Origin: Maribellus comscasis | Lineage (GTDB): Bacteria; Bacteroidota; Bacteroidia; Bacteroidales; Prolixibacteraceae | DNA length: 64,000 nt | Assembly: GCF_009762775.1 (NCBI RefSeq) | Contig: NZ_CP046401.1 | Location: 2,418,001 to 2,482,000, forward strand | Reading direction: 5' to 3' | In this document: in pieces, positions 1 to 9,600 of the stretch | Numbering within the stretch: the first letter of the stretch is position 1 | How the letters are laid out: every line of letters begins with the position of its first letter | Notes under the pieces: model-generated | Database searches by the model: none | The model's input: the letters and a program-made list of their open reading frames with translations, nothing else | Told to the model about the DNA's origin: nothing | Position numbers and translations under genes: made by a program

Positions 1-2328
1 ATTCAAAACAGTAATGGTTCCAATGCAGGGTATACAACAAAGTGGGGCGATGCACATGGTATTTATATGGACGATAAAATACACGATGTATCTGTAAAAT
101 ACAATACCGTTACAGGATGTTTAAACGGTGGCGGAATATTCCTTCATATTGCAGGAAAAATTGATGTACAATACAATACCGTTGTTGACTGTGCTGTTGG
201 TCTTTTAACTTCAGGGGAGGCAGCAAACAGTTATTATTATAATAATATAGTTTACGCTTTCGACAAACCCGGGAATACAGTTTGGTGGACAAATTCGCAC
301 CAAAGAATGACAAAAGTAGATGGCAGGGCAATTTCAGTTTATAACAATAACAAATTTATCCATCACCACACAACAACCAATCCGTTTAATAATTCTTTCA
401 GCTTCTCTGAATGGAAAGCATTTACAAGTCAGGATGCCAATTCAACTTTTGATAATTCTGCTTTGGCTGAAGGTGAAACAGAAGTATTGTTTCTTAACAA
501 ACAGAAACAAGCAAAATCAATAAACCTGGGTTCTTCTGTTTACAGGGATATTGACGGAAACAAAGTCTCCGGGACCATCACTCTGCAGCCCTTTACCTCA
601 AAAATCCTTATTAAAACAACTTCCGTAAATAATACAAACCAGAGTCCTGAAATACAGGGACAGGTATTTGAAATCAATTCAGATATCCCGGCAGACGGAG
701 TAGTTGGACAGGTGACGGCAACAGACCCCGACCAGGACCAGCTTGAATATACCATAACCGGCGGAAATACGGAAAATCTGTTTTATATCAATACTTCTTC
801 AGGGGAAATTCTTGCCAAAACAGACATCATGGCAAACGAAGATAAATCTGTGGAGCTTGTTGTGACTGTTACTGACAATGCGGCAAGTCCGTTGTCGGCT
901 TCAGCAATTGTAACAATTAACATTGTTGCACCAGCAAATAACGACGAAACAAATGTAACCCCTGGTGATTTAACGGCACCCGTTATTTCGGATTTCTCTG
1001 TACCGGAAACAGCTTCTTCTCCGGAAATACCTGTTTTAACTTTGGAAGCTTCTGACAATACCGCCATTACAGGGTATTTGATTACTGAATCTGAAAATAC
1101 CCCTGCAGCTGACGACCAAAACTGGTCGGCCTCGGTTCCTGAATCATACACTTTTACTTCAAGCGGCTCCTTTGAACTGTTCGCATGGGCAAAAGATGAA
1201 GCCGGAAATGTATCAGCACCGGCAACTGCAACTATAGAAGTCATATTGGATAATTCTATCGTTGAATATGTAACAATTTGTGAAGGGGAAGATTATTTGG
1301 GCTGGATGAAATCAGGTATTTATGAGCATTCCCGCACGACAAATGAGCTAACATCTGAAAACTTAATCGAGAACTCAGACTTTACTTCCGGAAGCGCCGG
1401 ATGGAGATACTGGGGAGCAAGCGGTTACAAATTAGAAGTAAGCACCAATAACGATGAATTCGTTTCGGCTCCTGCAAGTTTACAGGTGTATTGTAAACAG
1501 AACAGCACAAATAATGCATCACTACATTTAATAGTTGGAGATAATATACCTCTAGAGGAAGGCAAAACATATGAATTTTCATTTTATGCCAAAGCGACTA
1601 AAACATTCAGAGTAGGTAGTATATATGCTCACGAGTGGAAATATCCGTGGGGAAAAACCGGTATTTTTAAGGACAAAAATCCTGTAATTACAGAAAGCTG
1701 GGCGAGGTACAATTTAAAGTTTATTGCCACTACAACCACAAATCATACTCAAATTCGATTTTATCTGGGAAATAGCCTTCCTGTGGGGGAGTCGCTTTTT
1801 CTTGATGATGTTCTGTTTTACGAATCTTCAGCTACGCAGCAAACCACTGAACAAAATGTCATAACCTATTTGACTGTAAATCCGATCCAGTATTCAACCG
1901 AAACGATTACGATAACCGAAGGAGAGAATTATCAGGGATGGACCGACAGTGGGCAATACGAACGTACTCTAACCGCTTCCACAGGCTGTGACAGTGTTGT
2001 TACAACAATTTTAGTGGTTGAGTCTTTAAATAATAAATCAGCTGAGATCAATTCACAACAACAACCCCAAATAAATCAAAAAACCACATTTGAAGATTTT
2101 ATTATTTATCCAAACCCGGCGAATTCATACGTGCATATCAACTTTTCTTATGTTCCAACAGATAAAACTACTGTCGAAGTAATTAACAATAGTGGAGAGA
2201 TTTTATTTACGCATCTAATCGAAACCACATTAAATAAGATCAATTTGAATCATCTTTCTCCGGGGCTTTACTTTATTAACCTAAGAAATAAACATGGTAC
2301 AAATACCCAAAAACTGATAATAAAGTAG
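1..2328 (+). CDS. Secreted beta-helix protein with CBM-like module and T9SS sorting domain, gene 1 of tandem array (5' end outside window)
   Basis: The reading frame is open from base 1, so the gene begins upstream; the first Met inside the window (base 67) is internal. What remains encodes the last turns of a right-handed parallel beta-helix, a cadherin-like domain, an Ig-like domain, a CBM4/9-like jelly-roll module ending in a LDDVLFY motif, and a T9SS type A sorting domain starting at IYPNPA. Known for the family: cargo is exported by Sec, then by T9SS, and anchored at or released from the cell surface. From base 583 to the stop it is identical by eye to gene 2 (period 3947 bp), but upstream of 583 it carries many substitutions, so only the 3' part is recently shared. 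Substrate and enzymatic activity cannot be told; lyase, epimerase or adhesin roles are all possible. Confidence 0.85.
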   Translation: MQNSNGSNAGYTTKWGDAHGIYMDDKIHDVSVKYNTVTGCLNGGGIFLHIAGKIDVQYNTVVDCAVGLLTSGEAANSYYYNNIVYAFDKPGNTVWWTNSHQRMTKVDGRAISVYNNNKFIHHHTTTNPFNNSFSFSEWKAFTSQDANSTFDNSALAEGETEVLFLNKQKQAKSINLGSSVYRDIDGNKVSGTITLQPFTSKILIKTTSVNNTNQSPEIQGQVFEINSDIPADGVVGQVTATDPDQDQLEYTITGGNTENLFYINTSSGEILAKTDIMANEDKSVELVVTVTDNAASPLSASAIVTINIVAPANNDETNVTPGDLTAPVISDFSVPETASSPEIPVLTLEASDNTAITGYLITESENTPAADDQNWSASVPESYTFTSSGSFELFAWAKDEAGNVSAPATATIEVILDNSIVEYVTICEGEDYLGWMKSGIYEHSRTTNELTSENLIENSDFTSGSAGWRYWGASGYKLEVSTNNDEFVSAPASLQVYCKQNSTNNASLHLIVGDNIPLEEGKTYEFSFYAKATKTFRVGSIYAHEWKYPWGKTGIFKDKNPVITESWARYNLKFIATTTTNHTQIRFYLGNSLPVGESLFLDDVLFYESSATQQTTEQNVITYLTVNPIQYSTETITITEGENYQGWTDSGQYERTLTASTGCDSVVTTILVVESLNNKSAEINSQQQPQINQKTTFEDFIIYPNPANSYVHINFSYVPTDKTTVEVINNSGEILFTHLIETTLNKINLNHLSPGLYFINLRNKHGTNTQKLIIK

Positions 2329-2400
2329 CATAAAAATCCCATAATTTCCTTATAAAAAAATATAAATAGTTTCCCTTTAAAATCTTTATTTGCCGATATA

Positions 2401-2438
2401 AAAAAACACATTGTTACTAACATAATAATGTGTTTTTT
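2401..2438 (+). terminator. Rho-independent-type terminator after gene 1
   Basis: A perfect 12-bp stem (2401-2412 with 2427-2438) encloses a 14-base loop, and the 3' arm ends in a T tract. It lies 73 bp after the stop codon of gene 1. Confidence 0.75.
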
Positions 2439-2608
2439 TATGGTAATTACATCCAATAAAAAAACCTTTTTTACTGAGTTGCATTAATCCTTTTTGTCAT
2501 AAACAACACACTTCCTTAATATCATTCATACTGACTTCAGATTAATTATCAGCACTCTACCTATACCAAAATAGGCATTCTGTCCTATTCCAATTTTGGA
2601 CAAATTAA

Positions 2609-2616
2609 TACTTTTG
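2609..2616 (+). promoter_or_regulatory. Candidate -7 promoter element for gene 2
   Basis: TACTTTTG matches the Bacteroidota -7 consensus TAnnTTTG and lies 41 bp before the start codon at 2658. No good -33 TTTG at the expected spacing was found; the nearby TTTTGG at 2594 is too close. Placement therefore rests on one motif. Confidence 0.4.
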
Positions 2617-2657
2617 TCTCGATACAAAATCAAATTGGACGTTTAAATATTTTACTT

Positions 2658-5600
2658 ATGTTTTTAAATTGGAATGACAATGCCCGTACTACGGGTGCTT
2701 GGGACTTATTTATTAAAAATAAATTATGTCTGCTTAAAAAATTAAGTTTTTCACTCATTTTTCTGGCAATAACCTCTGCCAGTAGCTTTGCAACCGTTTA
2801 CTATGTCAGTAATTCCGGAAACGACAGTAATTCCGGAACCAGTCCCACCGAGGCCTGGCAAACACTGAAAAAAGTAAACAGCTTTTCTCCCGGTCCGGGA
2901 GATCAAATCCTCTTTAAAAGGGGGGACAGCTGGGTTGGAACTATTGAAGTTAAAGCTTCCGGAACCAACGGAAGTCCAATCCTTTACGGTGCCTATGGCT
3001 CCGGCAACAGACCGGTAATATATGGTTCTGAAACAATTAGCGGTTGGACAAAACATTCCGGGAATATTTTTAAAGCCACGTTTAGTTCCAACGTCGAACA
3101 GTTGTTTGTCGATGGAGAAAGACTGGTACTGGCCAGGTACCCTAACAGTGGCTATACCAATGATTCTTATTCCTCCGCATGGAATGGTGCTACTTCAATC
3201 GGAAGAAAATCTGCTTACATAATGGGATCATCTGTTGTCAGCTCTTCCAGTAGCATTATTGGTGCAAACGGAACACTGTTAACAAACAAACTGGCTTTCC
3301 TCGATTCCGCCGGTGAGTGGTATTACGACAGCGGGAATAATACTGTATATCTGTGGTCGCCGGGAGGAGATTCCCCTGACAACTATATTGTCCGAGGTTC
3401 TACTTTGAAATACGGTGTTAACCTGAACGGGAATGATTATATCACGATTGAAAATATAAACATAAGAGATTCTTATGACAAAGGAATTTATGGAAGTGGC
3501 TCAAATGATATTACTGTAAACTCATGCGACATCAATTATATCGAACAGTATGGGATTTATATTACAAGTGCAAAAAACTCTGAAATCACAAATAACATCA
3601 TCTCCAATATAAACAGGAACGGGATATGGGTATACTCAGCTAATTCTCTTGTTGAAGGCAATTCCATTTCAAATATAGGGTTGTTTGAAAGTTTTCATAA
3701 ACTGGCAAATGGCCAACAGGTAGGTACAGCAATAATGTCAAGAGCCAATGATTGTACCATTAATTATAATACCATTGAAAAATCCGGGTATTGCGGGATT
3801 AACTTCTGGGGGAAAAATACCATGGTAAAATATAACTACATCAATAATGCCATGTATGTTCAGTCAGACGGTGGTGCTATTTATACCTACAATGGGCCCA
3901 ACTATTCAGACCCTGCTTCGGCCGGTTCGGAAGTTCATTATAATATTATTCAAAACAGTAATGGCTCCAATGCAGGGTATACAACAAAGTGGGGCGATGC
4001 ACATGGTATTTATATGGACGATAAAATACACGATGTATCTGTAAAATACAATACCGTTACAGGATGTTTAAACGGTGGCGGAATATTCCTTCATATTGCA
4101 GGGGAGATTGATGTACAATACAATACCGTTGTTGACTGTGCTGTTGGCCTTTTAACTGGCGCAGAATCAGCAGACAGCTATTATTACAATAATATAGTTT
4201 ATGCTTTCGACACTCCTGGGAATACAGTTTGGTGGACAGATTCGCACCAAAGAATGACAAAAGTAGATGGCGGTGCAATTTCAGTTTATAACAATAACAA
4301 ATTTATCCATCGCCACACAACAACCAATCCGTTTAATAATTCTTTCAGCTTCTCTGAATGGAAAGCATTTACAAGTCAGGATGCCAATTCAACTTTTGAT
4401 GATTCAGCTTTGGCTGAAGGTGAAACAGAAGTATTGTTTCTTAACAAACAGAAACAAGCAAAATCCATAAACCTGGGTTCTTCTGTTTACAGAGATATTG
4501 ACGGAAACAAAGTCTCCGGGACCATCACCCTGCAGCCCTTTACCTCAAAAATCCTTATTAAAACAACTTCCGTAAATAATACAAACCAGAGTCCTGAAAT
4601 ACAGGGACAGGTATTTGAAATCAATTCAGATATCCCGGCAGACGGAGTAGTTGGACAGGTGACGGCAACAGACCCCGACCAGGACCAGCTTGAATATACC
4701 ATAACCGGCGGAAATACGGAAAATCTGTTTTATATCAATACTTCTTCAGGGGAAATTCTTGCCAAAACAGACATCATGGCAAACGAAGATAAATCTGTGG
4801 AGCTTGTTGTGACTGTTACTGACAATGCGGCAAGTCCGTTGTCGGCTTCAGCAATTGTAACAATTAACATTGTTGCACCAGCAAATAACGACGAAACAAA
4901 TGTAACCCCTGGTGATTTAACGGCACCCGTTATTTCGGATTTCTCTGTACCGGAAACAGCTTCTTCTCCGGAAATACCTGTTTTAACTTTGGAAGCTTCT
5001 GACAATACCGCCATTACAGGGTATTTGATTACTGAATCTGAAAATACCCCTGCAGCTGACGACCAAAACTGGTCGGCCTCGGTTCCTGAATCATACACTT
5101 TTACTTCAAGCGGCTCCTTTGAACTGTTCGCATGGGCAAAAGATGAAGCCGGAAATGTATCAGCACCGGCAACTGCAACTATAGAAGTCATATTGGATAA
5201 TTCTATCGTTGAATATGTAACAATTTGTGAAGGGGAAGATTATTTGGGCTGGATGAAATCAGGTATTTATGAGCATTCCCGCACGACAAATGAGCTAACA
5301 TCTGAAAACTTAATCGAGAACTCAGACTTTACTTCCGGAAGCGCCGGATGGAGATACTGGGGAGCAAGCGGTTACAAATTAGAAGTAAGCACCAATAACG
5401 ATGAATTCGTTTCGGCTCCTGCAAGTTTACAGGTGTATTGTAAACAGAACAGCACAAATAATGCATCACTACATTTAATAGTTGGAGATAATATACCTCT
5501 AGAGGAAGGCAAAACATATGAATTTTCATTTTATGCCAAAGCGACTAAAACATTCAGAGTAGGTAGTATATATGCTCACGAGTGGAAATATCCGTGGGGA

Positions 5601-6275
5601 AAAACCGGTATTTTTAAGGACAAAAATCCTGTAATTACAGAAAGCTGGGCGAGGTACAATTTAAAGTTTATTGCCACTACAACCACAAATCATACTCAAA
5701 TTCGATTTTATCTGGGAAATAGCCTTCCTGTGGGGGAGTCGCTTTTTCTTGATGATGTTCTGTTTTACGAATCTTCAGCTACGCAGCAAACCACTGAACA
5801 AAATGTCATAACCTATTTGACTGTAAATCCGATCCAGTATTCAACCGAAACGATTACGATAACCGAAGGAGAGAATTATCAGGGATGGACCGACAGTGGG
5901 CAATACGAACGTACTCTAACCGCTTCCACAGGCTGTGACAGTGTTGTTACAACAATTTTAGTGGTTGAGTCTTTAAATAATAAATCAGCTGAGATCAATT
6001 CACAACAACAACCCCAAATAAATCAAAAAACCACATTTGAAGATTTTATTATTTATCCAAACCCGGCGAATTCATACGTGCATATCAACTTTTCTTATGT
6101 TCCAACAGATAAAACTACTGTCGAAGTAATTAACAATAGTGGAGAGATTTTATTTACGCATCTAATCGAAACCACATTAAATAAGATCAATTTGAATCAT
6201 CTTTCTCCGGGGCTTTACTTTATTAACCTAAGAAATAAACATGGTACAAATACCCAAAAACTGATAATAAAGTAG
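2658..6275 (+). CDS. Secreted beta-helix protein with CBM-like module and T9SS sorting domain, chimeric gene 2
   Basis: The product has 1205 residues. A Sec signal peptide (hydrophobic core about 29-43, likely cleavage after SSFA-45) follows an unusual 20-residue N-terminal extension; no other in-frame ATG is closer to it. Next is a YYVSNSGNDSNSG motif typical of secreted beta-helix proteins, a right-handed beta-helix (about 250-500), a cadherin-like domain (about 642-741), an Ig-like domain (about 752-836), a CBM4/9-like module (about 884-1039) flanked by short CEGxxYxGW-type repeats, and a T9SS sorting domain (about 1127-1205). The 5' part equals gene 3 and the 3' part equals gene 1. It has its own terminator and promoter motif, so transcription is probably monocistronic. 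Polysaccharide binding or cleavage is plausible given the adjacent polysaccharide locus, but no catalytic residues could be assigned. Confidence 0.88.
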   Translation: MFLNWNDNARTTGAWDLFIKNKLCLLKKLSFSLIFLAITSASSFATVYYVSNSGNDSNSGTSPTEAWQTLKKVNSFSPGPGDQILFKRGDSWVGTIEVKASGTNGSPILYGAYGSGNRPVIYGSETISGWTKHSGNIFKATFSSNVEQLFVDGERLVLARYPNSGYTNDSYSSAWNGATSIGRKSAYIMGSSVVSSSSSIIGANGTLLTNKLAFLDSAGEWYYDSGNNTVYLWSPGGDSPDNYIVRGSTLKYGVNLNGNDYITIENINIRDSYDKGIYGSGSNDITVNSCDINYIEQYGIYITSAKNSEITNNIISNINRNGIWVYSANSLVEGNSISNIGLFESFHKLANGQQVGTAIMSRANDCTINYNTIEKSGYCGINFWGKNTMVKYNYINNAMYVQSDGGAIYTYNGPNYSDPASAGSEVHYNIIQNSNGSNAGYTTKWGDAHGIYMDDKIHDVSVKYNTVTGCLNGGGIFLHIAGEIDVQYNTVVDCAVGLLTGAESADSYYYNNIVYAFDTPGNTVWWTDSHQRMTKVDGGAISVYNNNKFIHRHTTTNPFNNSFSFSEWKAFTSQDANSTFDDSALAEGETEVLFLNKQKQAKSINLGSSVYRDIDGNKVSGTITLQPFTSKILIKTTSVNNTNQSPEIQGQVFEINSDIPADGVVGQVTATDPDQDQLEYTITGGNTENLFYINTSSGEILAKTDIMANEDKSVELVVTVTDNAASPLSASAIVTINIVAPANNDETNVTPGDLTAPVISDFSVPETASSPEIPVLTLEASDNTAITGYLITESENTPAADDQNWSASVPESYTFTSSGSFELFAWAKDEAGNVSAPATATIEVILDNSIVEYVTICEGEDYLGWMKSGIYEHSRTTNELTSENLIENSDFTSGSAGWRYWGASGYKLEVSTNNDEFVSAPASLQVYCKQNSTNNASLHLIVGDNIPLEEGKTYEFSFYAKATKTFRVGSIYAHEWKYPWGKTGIFKDKNPVITESWARYNLKFIATTTTNHTQIRFYLGNSLPVGESLFLDDVLFYESSATQQTTEQNVITYLTVNPIQYSTETITITEGENYQGWTDSGQYERTLTASTGCDSVVTTILVVESLNNKSAEINSQQQPQINQKTTFEDFIIYPNPANSYVHINFSYVPTDKTTVEVINNSGEILFTHLIETTLNKINLNHLSPGLYFINLRNKHGTNTQKLIIK

Positions 6276-6347
6276 CATAAAAATCCCATAATTTCCTTAT
6301 AAAAAAATATAAATAGTTTCCCTTTAAAATCTTTATTTGCCGATATA

Positions 6348-6385
6348 AAAAAACACATTGTTACTAACATAATAATGTGTTTTTT
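6348..6385 (+). terminator. Rho-independent-type terminator after gene 2
   Basis: Duplicate of the hairpin at 2401-2438, shifted by 3947 bp: a perfect 12-bp stem with a T-rich 3' arm. Confidence 0.75.
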
Positions 6386-6555
6386 TATGGTAATTACATC
6401 CAATAAAAAAACCTTTTTTACTGAGTTGCATTAATCCTTTTTGTCATAAACAACACACTTCCTTAATATCATTCATACTGACTTCAGATTAATTATCAGC
6501 ACTCTACCTATACCAAAATAGGCATTCTGTCCTATTCCAATTTTGGACAAATTAA

Positions 6556-6563
6556 TACTTTTG
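6556..6563 (+). promoter_or_regulatory. Candidate -7 promoter element for gene 3
   Basis: TACTTTTG, a duplicate of the element at 2609-2616 and 41 bp before the start codon of gene 3. All array genes in view therefore share the same upstream 329 bp. Confidence 0.4.
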
Positions 6564-6604
6564 TCTCGATACAAAATCAAATTGGACGTTTAAATATTTT
6601 ACTT

Positions 6605-9600
6605 ATGTTTTTAAATTGGAATGACAATGCCCGTACTACGGGTGCTTGGGACTTATTTATTAAAAATAAATTATGTCTGCTTAAAAAATTAAGTTTTTCA
6701 CTCATTTTTCTGGCAATAACCTCTGCCAGTAGCTTTGCAACCGTTTACTATGTCAGTAATTCCGGAAACGACAGTAATTCCGGAACCAGTCCCACCGAGG
6801 CCTGGCAAACACTGAAAAAAGTAAACAGCTTTTCTCCCGGTCCGGGAGATCAAATCCTCTTTAAAAGGGGGGACAGCTGGGTTGGAACTATTGAAGTTAA
6901 AGCTTCCGGAACCAACGGAAGTCCAATCCTTTACGGTGCCTATGGCTCCGGCAACAGACCGGTAATATATGGTTCTGAAACAATTAGCGGTTGGACAAAA
7001 CATTCCGGGAATATTTTTAAAGCCACGTTTAGTTCCAACGTCGAACAGTTGTTTGTCGATGGAGAAAGACTGGTACTGGCCAGGTACCCTAACAGTGGCT
7101 ATACCAATGATTCTTATTCCTCCGCATGGAATGGTGCTACTTCAATCGGAAGAAAATCTGCTTACATAATGGGATCATCTGTTGTCAGCTCTTCCAGTAG
7201 CATTATTGGTGCAAACGGAACACTGTTAACAAACAAACTGGCTTTCCTCGATTCCGCCGGTGAGTGGTATTACGACAGCGGGAATAATACTGTATATCTG
7301 TGGTCGCCGGGAGGAGATTCCCCTGACAACTATATTGTCCGAGGTTCTACTTTGAAATACGGTGTTAACCTGAACGGGAATGATTATATCACGATTGAAA
7401 ATATAAACATAAGAGATTCTTATGACAAAGGAATTTATGGAAGTGGCTCAAATGATATTACTGTAAACTCATGCGACATCAATTATATCGAACAGTATGG
7501 GATTTATATTACAAGTGCAAAAAACTCTGAAATCACAAATAACATCATCTCCAATATAAACAGGAACGGGATATGGGTATACTCAGCTAATTCTCTTGTT
7601 GAAGGCAATTCCATTTCAAATATAGGGTTGTTTGAAAGTTTTCATAAACTGGCAAATGGCCAACAGGTAGGTACAGCAATAATGTCAAGAGCCAATGATT
7701 GTACCATTAATTATAATACCATTGAAAAATCCGGGTATTGCGGGATTAACTTCTGGGGGAAAAATACCATGGTAAAATATAACTACATCAATAATGCCAT
7801 GTATGTTCAGTCAGACGGTGGTGCTATTTATACCTACAATGGGCCCAACTATTCAGACCCTGCTTCGGCCGGTTCGGAAGTTCATTATAATATTATTCAA
7901 AACAGTAATGGCTCCAATGCAGGGTATACAACAAAGTGGGGCGATGCACATGGTATTTATATGGACGATAAAATACACGATGTATCTGTAAAATACAATA
8001 CCGTTACAGGATGTTTAAACGGTGGCGGAATATTCCTTCATATTGCAGGGGAGATTGATGTACAATACAATACCGTTGTTGACTGTGCTGTTGGCCTTTT
8101 AACTGGCGCAGAATCAGCAGACAGCTATTATTACAATAATATAGTTTATGCTTTCGACACTCCTGGGAATACAGTTTGGTGGACAGATTCGCACCAAAGA
8201 ATGACAAAAGTAGATGGCGGTGCAATTTCAGTTTATAACAATAACAAATTTATCCATCGCCACACAACAACCAATCCGTTTAATAATTCTTTCAGCTTCT
8301 CTGAATGGAAAGCATTTACAAGTCAGGATGCCAATTCAACTTTTGATGATTCAGCTTTGGCTGAAGGTGAAACAGAAGTATTGTTTCTTAACAAACAGAA
8401 ACAAGCAAAATCCATAAACCTGGGTTCTTCTGTTTACAGAGATATTGACGGAAACAAAGTCTCCGGGACCATCACCCTGCAGCCCTTTACCTCAAAAATC
8501 CTTATTAAAACAACTTCCGTAAATAATACAAACCAGAGTCCTGAAATACAGGGACAGGTATTTGAAATCAATTCAGATATCCCGGCAGACGGAGTAGTTG
8601 GACAGGTGACGGCAACAGACCCCGACCAGGACCAGCTTGAATATACCATAACCGGCGGAAATACGGAAAATCTGTTTTATATCAATACTTCTTCAGGGGA
8701 AATTCTTGCCAAAACAGACATCATGGCAAACGAAGATAAATCTGTGGAGCTTGTTGTGACTGTTACTGACAATGCGGCAAGTCCGTTGTCGGCTTCAGCA
8801 ATTGTAACAATTAACATTGTTGCACCAGTAAATAACGACGAAACAAATGTAACCCCTGGTGATTTAACGGCACCCGTTATTTCGGATTTCTCTGTACCGG
8901 AAACAGCTTCTTCTCCGGAAATACCTGTTTTAACTTTGGAAGCTTCTGACAATACTGCCATTACAGGGTATTTGATTACTGAATCTGAAAACACCCCTGC
9001 AGCTGATGACCAAAACTGGTCGGCCTCGGTTCCTGAATCATATACTTTTACTTCAAGCGGCTCCTTTGAACTGTTCGCATGGGCAAAAGATGAAGCCGGA
9101 AATGTATCAAATTCAGTTTCTGCATTAATCACTGTTGTTTTTCAAGATGATTCTTCTCCATTTTCTGAATACCTATTTGAAGAAGCTTCGGGAGCAACAG
9201 TTATCGACTCAAAAGGATCAAACGACGGCTCAATAATCAATGAAGAAAACAGATGCGAAGGTGCCGTTGCAGGCGGTCTGCAATTCACAGGTAAAGGCCA
9301 CATTAATCTGGGACACTGCTTTTGTGAGGTACAAGATCAGCTGACACTTAGCGCATGGGTAAAACCGGATGCAACATATACAGACTACCAGGGTATTATT
9401 ATGCACGGAGGACCAAACGATGATACATATGCAATGTATATTAACGCTGCATACAAACGTATCGCTTTTAAAACAACCGGTACAACTTCTGCTGCATGGT
9501 TCTTTGTTGATGATATTGACATTTGGAATGGCGGATGGCACAACATCACACTCACATACGATGGAACACAAAAAATTATCTATGTTGATAATGTTAATGT

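Larger units (their letters stand above)
2329..2657 (+). other. Intergenic region, genes 1-2 of the array
   Basis: This gene-free 329-bp spacer holds a terminator hairpin (2401-2438) and a candidate -7 promoter element (2609-2616). It is repeated without visible change at 6276-6604. No further gene is seen. Confidence 0.7.
6276..6604 (+). other. Intergenic region, genes 2-3 of the array
   Basis: A duplicate of the spacer at 2329-2657, carrying the same terminator hairpin and the same -7 element. No gene is seen in it. Confidence 0.7.
1..9109 (+). repeat. Tandem repeat, exact 3947-bp period, about 2.3 units in window
   Basis: Equivalent landmarks fall 3947 bp apart: start codons at 2658 and 6605, the internal Met codons at 67, 4014 and 7961, and terminator hairpins at 2401 and 6348. 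Genes 1 and 2 differ up to 582/4529 and are then identical through the intergenic region. Genes 2 and 3 are identical from their starts to 4881/8828, then show scattered substitutions, and diverge completely from 5163/9110. Gene 2 is therefore a hybrid of 3' gene 1 and 5' gene 3, the product expected from unequal crossing over in a two-gene ancestor. Confidence 0.9.

Noticed and set aside
783..1244. 153-residue open frame on the - strand, repeated at 4730 and 8677
   Set aside because: It lies wholly inside the cadherin/Ig-like coding part, has low-complexity Ser/Ala-rich composition and no start context; a shadow of the real gene.
2594..2599. TTTTGG as a -33 promoter box for the array genes
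   Set aside because: Only about 10 bases separate it from the TACTTTTG element; the expected spacing is about 19-20.
2918..2925. G6 run in genes 2 and 3 as a phase-variation site
   Set aside because: The run is short, identical in both copies, and lies inside a well-preserved frame.
1..9109. Perfect 3947-bp repeats taken as an assembly error
   Set aside because: Genes 1 and 3 carry distinct substitutions and different ends, and the middle one combines both, which simple duplication of a contig would not create. Long reads would still be needed to be certain.
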